Below the pieces are notes generated by a model. It made no database searches. It was not told the DNA's origin and saw nothing but the letters and a program-made list of their open reading frames with translations. A stretch of DNA of 13,739 bases from DATAEK01 sp036258055 (GTDB taxonomy: Bacteria > Acidobacteriota > Vicinamibacteria > Vicinamibacterales > 2-12-FULL-66-21), in NCBI GenBank assembly GCA_036258055.1, contig DATAEK010000104.1, positions 1-13,739 of the forward strand. Reading direction: 5' to 3'. The translations under genes were made by a program, and so were the position numbers. Positions 7,383-13,739 of this stretch are shown piece by piece; position 1 is the stretch's first letter, and each line of letters begins with the position of its first letter.

Positions 7383-8000
7383 TCACCGAGTGCCATAGCT
7401 GAAGTCATCGAACGCAGTGACACTGTCGGCTTTGGTCCAGACGCCGACTTTTCCGGCATCCTTGAACGTCTCATCGTCCCACTCGAGAGCTGTCTTGCTA
7501 TCGAAGATCACAGTGAAATGGCTGCCTTGAAACTCCACGCGCAGACTGTGCCACTGGTTGGAGGCGACCTTCATGTTGGCTCGCTTCTTCTCGGTGCGCC
7601 GGCCGTTGATGGTGTGATAGATGGTCACGTTGTCTTCCAAGGCATTCGCCCGCGCGATGTAGTAATTGTTCGCGTCCTTTGCCCGCCAGATTAGTCCGCC
7701 GGCCTGATCCTCCCTACCGGAAATCGGCTTGAACTTGACCTCGACGAACCCGTCCTTGAGGTTCGTATCGTCTTTGATGCAGACAGGAAACGTGGCGTGG
7801 CCAGATTGCTTCAACACGTTGGGTGGACTGGGAGCCGTATCGTCGCGCTCAACGGTCCATTTCGGATCACCCGTCCCGGTCTTCGTCGCGGTCCATCCGG
7901 GCGGCGGCGCGCCGGTCGTGAGGTTATCGAAGCTGACGGCGTCAGCCATGACGATGGTGCCGGCGACGATGCCGGCGAACGTGAGGAGGAGCATCTTCAT
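7383..8000 (-). CDS. Secreted DUF1080-like (concanavalin/LamG-fold) protein
   Basis: This 205-residue protein starts with a clear Sec signal peptide (MKMLLLTFAGIVAGTIVMADA) followed by a single beta-rich domain. Phrases such as GFVEVKFKPISGREDQAGG, LIWRAKDANNYYIARANA, NQWHSLRVEFQG and DDFSYG are typical of the DUF1080/3-keto-disaccharide hydrolase-like and LamG jelly-roll folds. In these, the NYYxxRxN and W(H)xLRVxxxG strands form the sheet core. Members bind or cleave sugars at the cell surface. Whether this one is enzymatic is unclear because it is a stand-alone minimal domain. The ATG at 8000 has GAGG 6 bases upstream. It is transcribed divergently from the LMW-phosphatase-like gene across a region with regulatory boxes, which may control both. 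Confidence 0.8.
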   Translation of the reverse strand: MKMLLLTFAGIVAGTIVMADAVSFDNLTTGAPPPGWTATKTGTGDPKWTVERDDTAPSPPNVLKQSGHATFPVCIKDDTNLKDGFVEVKFKPISGREDQAGGLIWRAKDANNYYIARANALEDNVTIYHTINGRRTEKKRANMKVASNQWHSLRVEFQGSHFTVIFDSKTALEWDDETFKDAGKVGVWTKADSVTAFDDFSYGTR

Positions 8001-8151
8001 TGGAACCTCAGCACCTTGATTTGTGGTTGTCGTCCAACGAAATTGATCCGGTCGAAACCGCTGCCGACCTGAAAGGGGCGACGGATTGTCATTGCCGCGC
8101 TGATCTCAGCTCGTCGTCCCCGCTCGAACCGCGACCTTGGTCCCTTCGCGC

Positions 8152-8174
8152 AATTTTTCTTAAGTCTTCCTGAA
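8152..8174 (-). promoter_or_regulatory. Left copy of response-regulator-like box (minus orientation)
   Basis: Read on the minus strand, this site is TTCAGGAAGACTTAAGAAA followed by AATT. It contains two half-sites, TTCAG and TTAAG, 11 bases apart. That periodicity is typical of OmpR/PhoB-type response regulators bound head-to-tail. It lies about 150 bases upstream of the secreted DUF1080-like gene and points towards it. The regulator is not encoded in the window. Confidence 0.5.
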
Positions 8175-8216
8175 TTCGCTGTCAGAGTGCAGCACCTCGG
8201 GTCCGAGCGACGGACC

Positions 8217-8250
8217 TCCTGAACAGAAGTTCAGGAAGTCTTCAGAAACG
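8217..8250 (+). promoter_or_regulatory. Right copy of response-regulator-like box plus hairpin (plus orientation)
   Basis: On the plus strand, TTCAGGAAGTCTTCAGAAA begins at 8230, with TTCAG half-sites at 8230-8234 and 8241-8245, exactly 11 bases apart. It matches the left box at 17 of the first 19 positions, in opposite orientation. A further inverted half-site makes the perfect stem TCCTGAAC (8217-8224) / GTTCAGGA (8229-8236) with an AGAA loop. A possible -10, TATCGT (8263-8268), follows about 18 bases after the last half-site. No TTGACA-like -35 is present, as is common for activator-dependent promoters. It would drive the gene at 8332. Confidence 0.5.
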
Positions 8251-8331
8251 TTCGACGGGCTCTATCGTGTATCGTAGTCCGCGCCAGCAGCAGGATGTTC
8301 AAGAGGCTCGTCTGAGAGAAAGGGGACGCTG

Positions 8332-8832
8332 ATGACGCCCGGTTTGCGCACTCTTTGTGCCCTGGGGATCTCGACCTTGTCCGTTGCGGCCGGCAACGGG
8401 CAGTCTGACGCCGTGCGCTCGACGAAGACCACGACGGTCCTGTTCATCTGCCCCCATGGCGCCGCGAAGAGCGTCCTCGCGTCTGCCTATTTCCAACAGC
8501 TCGCAAAAGAGCGCGGTCTCAGCGTGCGGGTCGAGACGGCCGGCACCGAGCCCGAAGCCGAAGTCTCGCCCGCCGTCGCGCGGCATCTCAAAAAACAGGG
8601 GGTGAGCGTCCCGATCGAGAAGCCGCGCGCGGTGACTGCGAAAGACCTCGAGGCCGCTGACGTCGTGATCTCGATGGGATGTGACGTGTCAGGGGTTGGT
8701 CCAGTGCGTGGTGATCTGCGGAAGTGGGACGACGTCCCGCCTGTGAGCGAGAAATTCTCCGCCGCTGACGAAGCGATTCGTCGCAAGGTGATTGACCTGA
8801 TCGAAGAACTCGTCAGCCGCAAGCCGAAATGA
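8332..8832 (+). CDS. Exported LMW-phosphatase/ArsC-like protein with altered P-loop
   Basis: This 166-residue protein has a likely signal peptide (1-27) followed by a low-molecular-weight phosphotyrosine phosphatase / thioredoxin-type arsenate reductase fold. The P-loop is VLFICPHGAAKS. Cys40 sits at the nucleophile position, but the invariant Arg of the CX5R(S/T) loop is Lys46. ETAGTEPEAEVSPAV and ADVVISMGCDVSG (Cys117) follow the family order. KWDDVPP (Asp133/Asp134) occupies the place of the general acid segment. The fold is recognisable, but catalytic activity and substrate (phosphotyrosine, arsenate or other) are uncertain. AGGGG at 8321-8325 supports the start. Its stop overlaps the ATG of the macB remnant (ATGA at 8829-8832), so the two were once translationally coupled. 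A response-regulator-like box lies upstream. Confidence 0.75.
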   Translation: MTPGLRTLCALGISTLSVAAGNGQSDAVRSTKTTTVLFICPHGAAKSVLASAYFQQLAKERGLSVRVETAGTEPEAEVSPAVARHLKKQGVSVPIEKPRAVTAKDLEAADVVISMGCDVSGVGPVRGDLRKWDDVPPVSEKFSAADEAIRRKVIDLIEELVSRKPK

Positions 8833-9044
8833 ACCTGCTGCTGGTCCCGCGATTGGCGTTGAAGTCTCTGCGCCAGAACATGGTGCGGACCGGCCTCACG
8901 ATGCTCGGCGGCCGACGCGGGTATCACCGAACGCGATCGCCGTGGCGTTCGGCTGTTCCGCGGCGATCGGTCTCTTCTTCGGCTACTAACCCGGCGTGGC
9001 GGGCCGCGCGTCTCGATCCCATCGAGGCCCTGCGATTCGAATGA
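8829..9044 (+). pseudogene. MacB-type ABC permease gene, internally deleted and frameshifted
   Basis: The first 27 codons (MNLLLVPRLALKSLRQNMVR, then TGLTMLG) match the N-terminus of MacB/FtsX-like permeases, where the first membrane helix would follow. Instead the sequence jumps at about 8910-8920. From 8921, in another frame, it reads VSPN and AIAVAFGCSAAIGLFFGY, the last membrane helix. A stop codon follows, and the final PAWRAARLDPIEALRFE is back in the original frame. Intact proteins of this family are about 400 residues, so roughly 330 codons are missing. An extra base near 8987-8992 also breaks the helix-to-tail transition. The ends are nevertheless well conserved. It overlaps both neighbours by ATGA at 8829-8832 and 9041-9044. 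It cannot encode a working transporter. Confidence 0.75.
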
Positions 9045-11278
9045 GCCCGCGCGTGTGCTGCACGCCTCCAGCGTGGCTCCTGACGTTCCTACGCGGGACT
9101 GGCCGAACCAGCCATAGGACACCGCTCGCCATCGCTGTCGCCATTGCCGCTGCGACGTGTGCGACTCCCGGAATCCTGTCCGCCCAAACCAATGAACCGC
9201 CCCGAATACAGGCGGGAGTGCTGAGCGAGCCGCTCAAGATCGATGGCCGGCTCTCCGAGCCCTCATGGTCCACGGCGAAACCGATTGATGCCTTCGTCCA
9301 GACCGATCCCGTCGAGGGTGCGCCAGCGACCGCCCGCACGGTGGTTCGAGTACTGGCAGACGCAAAAACCCTCGCGATCGGCATCGTCTGTGACGACCCT
9401 GATCCGTCGAAAATCGTCAGCTTCAGCGTTCGCCGCGACGCGCCGCTGACCTCTGAAGATCACGTACGAGTCGTCATCGGCCCCTTCCTCGATGGCAGGT
9501 CCGGGTACGTCTTCGCCGTCAACCCCAGTGGCGCGCGCTATGACGGTTTGATCAACCCTGGTGGCGAAAACGATAACCCCGACTGGGATGGAATCTGGCA
9601 GGCGGCCGCCGTAAGGACCGACTCTGGCTGGAGCGTGGAGATCTCGATCCCTGTGCAGACTCTCAGCTTTCAAACGGGGCGGCGGGAATGGCACTTCAAC
9701 GTTCAGCGCCGCATCCAGCGACGGCTCGAGACCGACCGCTGGGCGTTTCCGTCGCGCCAGTACCGCGTCACGCAAACGAGCCGTGCCGGGCTTTTGACAG
9801 ACCTTCCCGATTTCGCTCTCGGCCTTGGCCTCACGGTTCGGCCGGCGATCACGACGGGAGGTGGAATACCGGCCCCGGACACTCCGATCGACGGCGAGTT
9901 TCAGCCGAGTCTGGATATGAACCAACGCCTGGGACCGAACATCCTGGCGTCAGGCACCGTCAACACCGATTTCGCGGAGACCGAGGTCGACACGCGGCGC
10001 ACGAATCTCACCAGGTTTCCGTTGTTCTTTCCTGAAAAACGGACGTTCTTCCTCGAAGGCGATGACATTTTCTCGTTCGGGCTTGGTCTGGGAGAGGAAG
10101 TGCTTCCTTACTTCAGCCGCCGCATCGGTCTTGTCGAAGACACTGAGGTCCCGATCATCGCGGGCGGCAAGGTCAACGGACGTGTCGGCGACACCAACTT
10201 CGGTGGGCTTGTCGTCGGTACGAACGACAAGCCCGGGGTCGTCGAAAACAACGCGCTGATGGCCGTCGGCCGAGTCAAGCAGAATCTCTGGCGCGAGTCG
10301 TGGGTTGGGGCCATTGCGACGGTCGGCGATCCACTCGCACGATCGGGAAGCTGGCTCGCCGGAGGCGACTTCACATACGCCACGTCGCGATTCCGCGGAG
10401 ACAAGAACTTCCTGGTCGGCCTGTGGGGCCTGGCGACCGGCCGAAGCGATCTGGGAGGAGATGCCACGGCGCACGGATTCAAAATCGATTATCCGAACGA
10501 CCTGTGGGACATGGCGTTCACCTACAAGCGAATCGGCCGAAATTTCGATCCATCGCTCGGGTTCGTGCCGCGCCCAGGTGTGTACCTTTACAACGGGGCG
10601 ATCGACAGCAGTCCGCGACTGGCGCGTGGTCCCATACAGCAGATGTTCTTTGAGTTCGAACCGTCGCTCGCGACCGACCTGTCCGGACGATGGGAAAGCT
10701 ACCGCGTGTTCTCCGCGCCGGTGAACTGGCGCTTCAGAAGCGGCGATCGGTTCGAATTCAATGTTGTTCCCGCCGGCGAGCGACTCGTCGACCCCTTCGA
10801 GATCGAAGCGGGTGTCGTCATTCCACCTGGTTCCTACCACTGGAGACGATATCGCCTCGAGGCCGGCACGGCGCAGAAACGGCGGCTGTACGCACAGGTC
10901 ACCTGGTGGTTCGGCGGGTTCTACGACGGTGATCTCGATCAGTATCAATGGACGGGTGCCTGGAATCCCATGCCGCTCTTCACTGTGGAGTTCTCAGGCG
11001 AGCACAACGTCGGTCGGCTTCCGAGCGGTCACTTCACGCAAACACTCGTCGGCACACGACTCCGCGTCAACATCTCTCCGGATCTGTCCATCTCCAGTTA
11101 CACGCAGTACGACACCGACAGTGATTCCATCGGGATCAATACGCGTCTTCGGTGGACCTTTCGACCGGTGGCCGACCTCTTCGTCGTGTACAACCACAAC
11201 GTCAGGTCGCTGCTCGACCGGTGGCAGTTCGACTCAAATCAGCTGCTCGTGAAGCTGCAGTACGCCTGGCGTTTCTGA
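9041..11278 (+). CDS. DUF5916 outer-membrane protein with N-terminal CBM9-like domain
   Basis: This 745-residue secreted protein begins with a signal sequence (TPLAIAVAIAAATCATPGIL, cleavage near LSAQ at about residue 47). A carbohydrate-binding family 9-like beta-sandwich spans about 55-230; KIDGRLSEPSWSTAKPIDAF is its typical opening, followed by FAVNPSGARYDG and VEISIPVQTLSF. The DUF5916 part spans about 245-745, with the hallmark FPLFFPEKRTFFLEGDDIF near residue 330 and many alternating strands ending in LQYAWRF. The terminal Phe is the usual signal for BAM-mediated outer-membrane insertion, so a beta-barrel is expected. The ligand is unknown. The start at 9041 overlaps the macB remnant (ATGA) and has no clear Shine-Dalgarno sequence, so translation probably depends on coupling. 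A GTG about 12 bases later is an alternative. Confidence 0.85.
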   Translation: MSPRVCCTPPAWLLTFLRGTGRTSHRTPLAIAVAIAAATCATPGILSAQTNEPPRIQAGVLSEPLKIDGRLSEPSWSTAKPIDAFVQTDPVEGAPATARTVVRVLADAKTLAIGIVCDDPDPSKIVSFSVRRDAPLTSEDHVRVVIGPFLDGRSGYVFAVNPSGARYDGLINPGGENDNPDWDGIWQAAAVRTDSGWSVEISIPVQTLSFQTGRREWHFNVQRRIQRRLETDRWAFPSRQYRVTQTSRAGLLTDLPDFALGLGLTVRPAITTGGGIPAPDTPIDGEFQPSLDMNQRLGPNILASGTVNTDFAETEVDTRRTNLTRFPLFFPEKRTFFLEGDDIFSFGLGLGEEVLPYFSRRIGLVEDTEVPIIAGGKVNGRVGDTNFGGLVVGTNDKPGVVENNALMAVGRVKQNLWRESWVGAIATVGDPLARSGSWLAGGDFTYATSRFRGDKNFLVGLWGLATGRSDLGGDATAHGFKIDYPNDLWDMAFTYKRIGRNFDPSLGFVPRPGVYLYNGAIDSSPRLARGPIQQMFFEFEPSLATDLSGRWESYRVFSAPVNWRFRSGDRFEFNVVPAGERLVDPFEIEAGVVIPPGSYHWRRYRLEAGTAQKRRLYAQVTWWFGGFYDGDLDQYQWTGAWNPMPLFTVEFSGEHNVGRLPSGHFTQTLVGTRLRVNISPDLSISSYTQYDTDSDSIGINTRLRWTFRPVADLFVVYNHNVRSLLDRWQFDSNQLLVKLQYAWRF

Positions 11279-11315
11279 AGGGAATCCGGCTTCTGTCGTA
11301 CAACTTGTCCTGATA

Positions 11316-11327
11316 TGCCGGCCGGCA
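11316..11327. repeat. 12-base perfect palindrome after the DUF5916 gene
   Basis: TGCCGGCCGGCA is self-complementary with no loop, 38 bases after the stop codon. It could be a protein-binding site or chance in GC-rich DNA. There is no T-tract, so it is not called a terminator. Confidence 0.3.
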
Positions 11328-11441
11328 CTGCTCCGCGCAGCGAGAACCCTGACCACCGAATGACGATCGGACCGGCGAGTTGATCCAGGTGCCGTCCACA
11401 AGGCCTCCCTTTTCATTGCCGAGCGATCGAAGCGTGGCCAT

Positions 11442-11471
11442 TTGACTCGTGTAACGATCGTCCTGTAATAT
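11442..11471 (+). promoter_or_regulatory. chrB promoter
   Basis: A -35 of TTGACT (11442-11447) is followed by 18 bases and a -10 of TAATAT (11466-11471). An overlapping TGTAAT (11464-11469) gives a 16-base spacer. Transcription would start near 11478, about 20 bases before the chrB ATG. This is the strongest promoter-like sequence in the window, and its AT-rich -10 stands out against the GC-rich background. It overlaps the TGTAAC operator. Confidence 0.6.
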
Positions 11472-11487
11472 GTAACCACTGTTACAC
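11449..11487. promoter_or_regulatory. TGTAAC palindromic operator at the chrB promoter
   Basis: A perfect inverted repeat, TGTAAC-CACT-GTTACA (11471-11486), begins at the last base of the -10 and covers the expected transcription start. A third TGTAAC half-site lies at 11450-11455, exactly 21 bases (two helical turns) before the first arm and inside the -35/-10 spacer. The geometry is that of a repressor operator. The bound protein could be ChrB itself, which is a chromate-responsive regulator in some bacteria, or a TetR/PadR-type repressor encoded elsewhere. Confidence 0.6.
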
Positions 11488-11498
11488 GGTCACGTTTT

Positions 11499-12596
11499 AT
11501 GACCCCTCGCCCGCAAAAAAACCCTGCGGTTTGGCCGGCCACACGTTCGGAGTCCGCCTCGCGTCGTTGGCTGGTATTTGTCCATCAGCTTCCCGCGAGC
11601 CCATCCAATCTGCGCGTGAGCACTTGGCGCAGATTGCAGCAACTCGGGGCGATTCCACTGAAGCAAGCGGTCTACGTGCTACCCGATACGCCAAGCACGC
11701 GTGAGGACTTCGAGTGGCTGAAGTCGGAAGTGACTGGAATCGGCGGTGAGGCCAGTGTCTTCGCATCGGCCCACCTCGATGCGGATTCCGAAGATGCGCT
11801 CGTCGAGGAGTTTCGACGGTCACGCCAGGAGGCGTACATCGCGCTGGCTGCCGACATTGAGAAAGCTCTCAAGCGCCTGTCGACTGGCCGACAGACCGCC
11901 CGAGAGCGCGCGTTCCCAGTCCGGCGACTCCTCGGTGTCTATCGAAAGCGGCTGAGCGAGGTCGAACGAATCGACTTCTTCGGGAGTGCGGGCCGCGACC
12001 GCGTGACGACGCTGTTACAGCAGTTAGAGGCGCACGGCCCCACCGAGAACGCGAAGGGTGCTTCGCCAGCCGGCGTGGACGCATGCGACCGCGAGCGCTA
12101 TCGGGGACGTCTCTGGGTCACACGCCCACGTCCCGGCGTAGACCGCATGTCTTCGGCGTGGCTCATTCGCCGGTTCATCGATCCGCAGGCGCGGTTTGGT
12201 TTCGCAGTCGACAGCAACGCTGCTCCGGGTGAGGCCGTTCCATTCGACATGTTTGGTGTCGAATTCAGTCACCAGGGAGATTGCTGCACGTTCGAAACGC
12301 TCTGTACTTTGTTTGGAATTCGACATCTCGCGATCGAGCGGATTGCTGCAATCGTTCACGACTTGGATCTGAAGGACGAGCGGTTTAACGCTCCAGAAGT
12401 ACCAACAATCGGCGGACTGATTGAGGGGCTCCAGCTTGCGCATGCCGACGATCAGGAGTTGCTGGCGCACGGGATGGATGTTTTCGAGGCGCTCTATCGC
12501 TCGTTCGATCGAGCGACTCGCTCTCCGCGCCCAACTGTCATGGCATCACGTCGAAAGCGTCAGGCTTCATCGCTACGGCCTCGGAAGAAGAAGTGA
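11499..12596 (+). CDS. chrB: Chromate resistance protein ChrB
   Basis: This 365-residue protein has both parts of ChrB. The N-terminal domain (about 22-150) contains RRWLVFVHQLPASPSNLR, then STWRRLQQLGAIPLKQAVYV and LPDT. The C-terminal domain (about 200-335) contains GRLWVTRPRPGVDRMSSAW, LIRRFIDPQARFGF, FDMFGVEFSHQGDCCTFETL and IVHDLDLKDERF. These phrases match the ChrB_N and ChrB_C families. ChrB proteins accompany the chromate efflux pump ChrA. In Ochrobactrum tritici ChrB acts as a chromate-sensing regulator; in other hosts it enhances resistance. The basic tail (SRRKRQASSLRPRKKK) may bind nucleic acid. There is no Shine-Dalgarno before the ATG, and the predicted 5' leader is only about 20 bases. 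Its stop overlaps a GTG opening the frame of the chrA remnant, as in chrBA operons, but chrA itself is broken. Confidence 0.92.
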   Translation: MTPRPQKNPAVWPATRSESASRRWLVFVHQLPASPSNLRVSTWRRLQQLGAIPLKQAVYVLPDTPSTREDFEWLKSEVTGIGGEASVFASAHLDADSEDALVEEFRRSRQEAYIALAADIEKALKRLSTGRQTARERAFPVRRLLGVYRKRLSEVERIDFFGSAGRDRVTTLLQQLEAHGPTENAKGASPAGVDACDRERYRGRLWVTRPRPGVDRMSSAWLIRRFIDPQARFGFAVDSNAAPGEAVPFDMFGVEFSHQGDCCTFETLCTLFGIRHLAIERIAAIVHDLDLKDERFNAPEVPTIGGLIEGLQLAHADDQELLAHGMDVFEALYRSFDRATRSPRPTVMASRRKRQASSLRPRKKK

Positions 12597-12904
12597 GATG
12601 GATCGCTCCGATGCGGTCGCGGAAGTCGCGCTTTCACAACTCGCGCTTGCTGGTGCTCATTCCGGCGCCGTACTTTCGCCGCCATCGCTCGCAGCCCACG
12701 GTGAAGGCCTTTGTCGACGGCGTGAGCGCGGCTGCGACGGGTGCGATCGGTGGCGCAGCGTACGTGTTGGGCACTCGGGCTTTGACGGACGTCGTAACCG
12801 TTTCTGTCGCCGTCGCAACCTTCGTCGTGCTCTCGAAGTGGAAGATCTCGGAGCTATGGCTGATCGCTGCGGCGGCGGTGCTGGGCGTGCTCGTGAGGGC
12901 ATGA
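12593..12904 (+). pseudogene. chrA: chrA chromate transporter remnant, C-terminal part only
   Basis: From about 12647 the frame reads LLVLIPAPYFRRHRSQPT, then VKAFVDGVSAAATGAIGG, YVLGTRALTDVVTV and two further hydrophobic stretches to the stop at 12904. This matches the last 85 or so residues of ChrA (CHR family, normally about 400 residues and 10 or more helices). The 17 codons before it are not ChrA-like in this frame. An ATG at 12598 in a different frame (MDRSDAVAEVALSQL) may be the original chrA start, followed directly by the deletion junction. Over 300 codons are missing, so chromate export from this copy is not expected. The frame overlaps the chrB stop (GTGA), which shows the original operon order. 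Confidence 0.8.
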
Positions 12905-12953
12905 ATGCAAGCCTCGGCGCTCCGGCCCATCGGACGACGCTTCTGGAGGACCG

Positions 12954-13739
12954 ATGAAATCCAATCGCCGTCAATTCCTCTCCCGTTGTGCAGCGGCTGG
13001 AATTGTCAGTCGCGCTGTGGTGGCGACAGGTGAGGCGCAGAACGTGGAGCAACAGATGTGGCCGTCGACTTTCCCGGCGCTGCGACAGCGCGTCAATGAA
13101 CACCCACTGAGCTTTCTCGATAGTGCCGCGACGACGCTCCGCCCGCAATCGGTGATCGATGCGCTCGTCGAGTATTACTCGACCGATAACGCCAACCCGT
13201 CACGAGTGCACACGCTTGCCAGTCGCGCCGCCGATCGCCTCTCCAATGCGCGTCAGACGCTCGCCCGGTTCGTGAACGCTACGGACCCGACCGAGATCAT
13301 CTTCGTGCGTGGCACAACCGAAGGCATCAATCTTGTGGCGAGCACGTGGGGCGCGACGAATCTCAGAGCAGATGACGAGGTCGTGCTCACGATCGCCGAG
13401 CATTCGTCTAACCTGCTGCCCTGGAGTAGAGCCGCCCGGCAGGCAGGTGCCAAACTGCGAGTCGTCGATGTCGACGATGAAGGGCGGCCGCGGCTTGATC
13501 ACTTCAAAGAGATCCTGTCTAAACGCACGCGAATCGTTGCCTTCACCCACGTCTCGAATGTGCTCGGCTACATCAACCCCGCGAGGGAAATGTGCGCACT
13601 CGCACGCGAAGTTGGCGCGCGGGTCGTGATTGATGGCGCCCAAGGCGCTCCGCACGTAAAGATTGACGTGCAGGACATCGGGTGCGATTTCTATGTGTTC
13701 TCGGGGCACAAGATGCTGGGTCCGATGGGCACAGGCGTG
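12954..13739 (+). CDS. Tat-signal SufS-like cysteine desulfurase (class V aminotransferase), cut by window edge
   Basis: The 262 codons visible are open to the end of the window. The N-terminus carries a twin-arginine motif, NRRQFLSRCAAAGIV, so export or membrane association is predicted. The rest follows the SufS/CsdA-type class V aminotransferase order: FLDSAATTLRPQSVIDAL, FVRGTTEGINLVA (cofactor phosphate region), IAEHSSNLLPW (the His that stacks on PLP), THVSNVLGYINP, VIDGAQGAPH (the Asp pairing with the PLP nitrogen) and FSGHKMLGP, in which Lys253 is the Schiff-base lysine. PLP and the active Lys are thus present; the catalytic Cys region is beyond the edge. Cytosolic SufS supplies sulfur for Fe-S clusters. 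An exported relative is likely to do something else, such as desulfurating an extracytoplasmic substrate. GGAGG at 12945-12949 is 4 bases before the ATG. It starts 50 bases after the chrA remnant. Confidence 0.88.
   Translation, partial: MKSNRRQFLSRCAAAGIVSRAVVATGEAQNVEQQMWPSTFPALRQRVNEHPLSFLDSAATTLRPQSVIDALVEYYSTDNANPSRVHTLASRAADRLSNARQTLARFVNATDPTEIIFVRGTTEGINLVASTWGATNLRADDEVVLTIAEHSSNLLPWSRAARQAGAKLRVVDVDDEGRPRLDHFKEILSKRTRIVAFTHVSNVLGYINPAREMCALAREVGARVVIDGAQGAPHVKIDVQDIGCDFYVFSGHKMLGPMGTGV

Noticed and set aside
9950..10948. 332-residue minus-strand open frame opposite the DUF5916 gene
   Set aside because: It is a shadow of codon bias. The plus strand encodes clear DUF5916 motifs throughout.
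11316..11327. GC palindrome considered as terminator for the DUF5916 gene
   Set aside because: It has no loop and no T-tract, so it was kept only as a palindrome.
1..13739. Possible mobile element or defence island
   Set aside because: No transposase, integrase, terminal inverted repeats, CRISPR repeats, nuclease or toxin-antitoxin pair was found, and gene remnants alone do not show mobility.

Overview
The window is GC-rich and densely coding. It carries secreted proteins, a DUF5916-type outer-membrane protein, a broken MacB-type permease gene, a DrrAB-like exporter and several Tat or Sec signal sequences. This mix suggests a diderm soil-type bacterium, most likely an Acidobacteriota lineage such as Vicinamibacteria. 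That assignment is an inference from gene content and codon style; no rRNA, tRNA or other marker gene was seen.

Layout, left to right: the C-terminal tail of a VOC (glyoxalase-fold) protein; a gene-poor stretch holding a minus-strand VOC remnant; an ankyrin-repeat protein; a GT87-type membrane glycosyltransferase; and a Tat-exported serine hydrolase of the beta-lactamase/PBP fold. Convergent to these, on the minus strand, is a two-gene ABC exporter (ATPase then permease). Next come a gene-poor stretch with the N-terminal remnant of another secreted serine hydrolase, a minus-strand secreted DUF1080-like protein, and a divergent regulatory region with oppositely oriented copies of a response-regulator-like box. 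Then, on the plus strand, follow an exported LMW-phosphatase-like protein with an altered P-loop, a gutted macB-type permease, and a DUF5916 outer-membrane protein. The right end holds chrB (chromate resistance/regulation) with a clear promoter and palindrome, a chrA remnant reduced to its C-terminus, and a Tat-signal SufS-like cysteine desulfurase that runs off the window.

The main theme is gene decay beside intact genes. At least four remnants are present (VOC, serine hydrolase N-terminus, macB, chrA). Two of them, macB and chrA, appear to have lost their middle while the junctions to the neighbouring genes stay tight. In the chromate locus the regulator-like chrB is intact and has a good promoter, but the transporter it normally accompanies is reduced to about 85 residues. 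The most interesting regulatory structures are the TGTAAC palindrome at the chrB promoter and the inverted pair of boxes at 8152-8250. No CRISPR array, insertion sequence, prophage or complete novel multi-gene system was seen.
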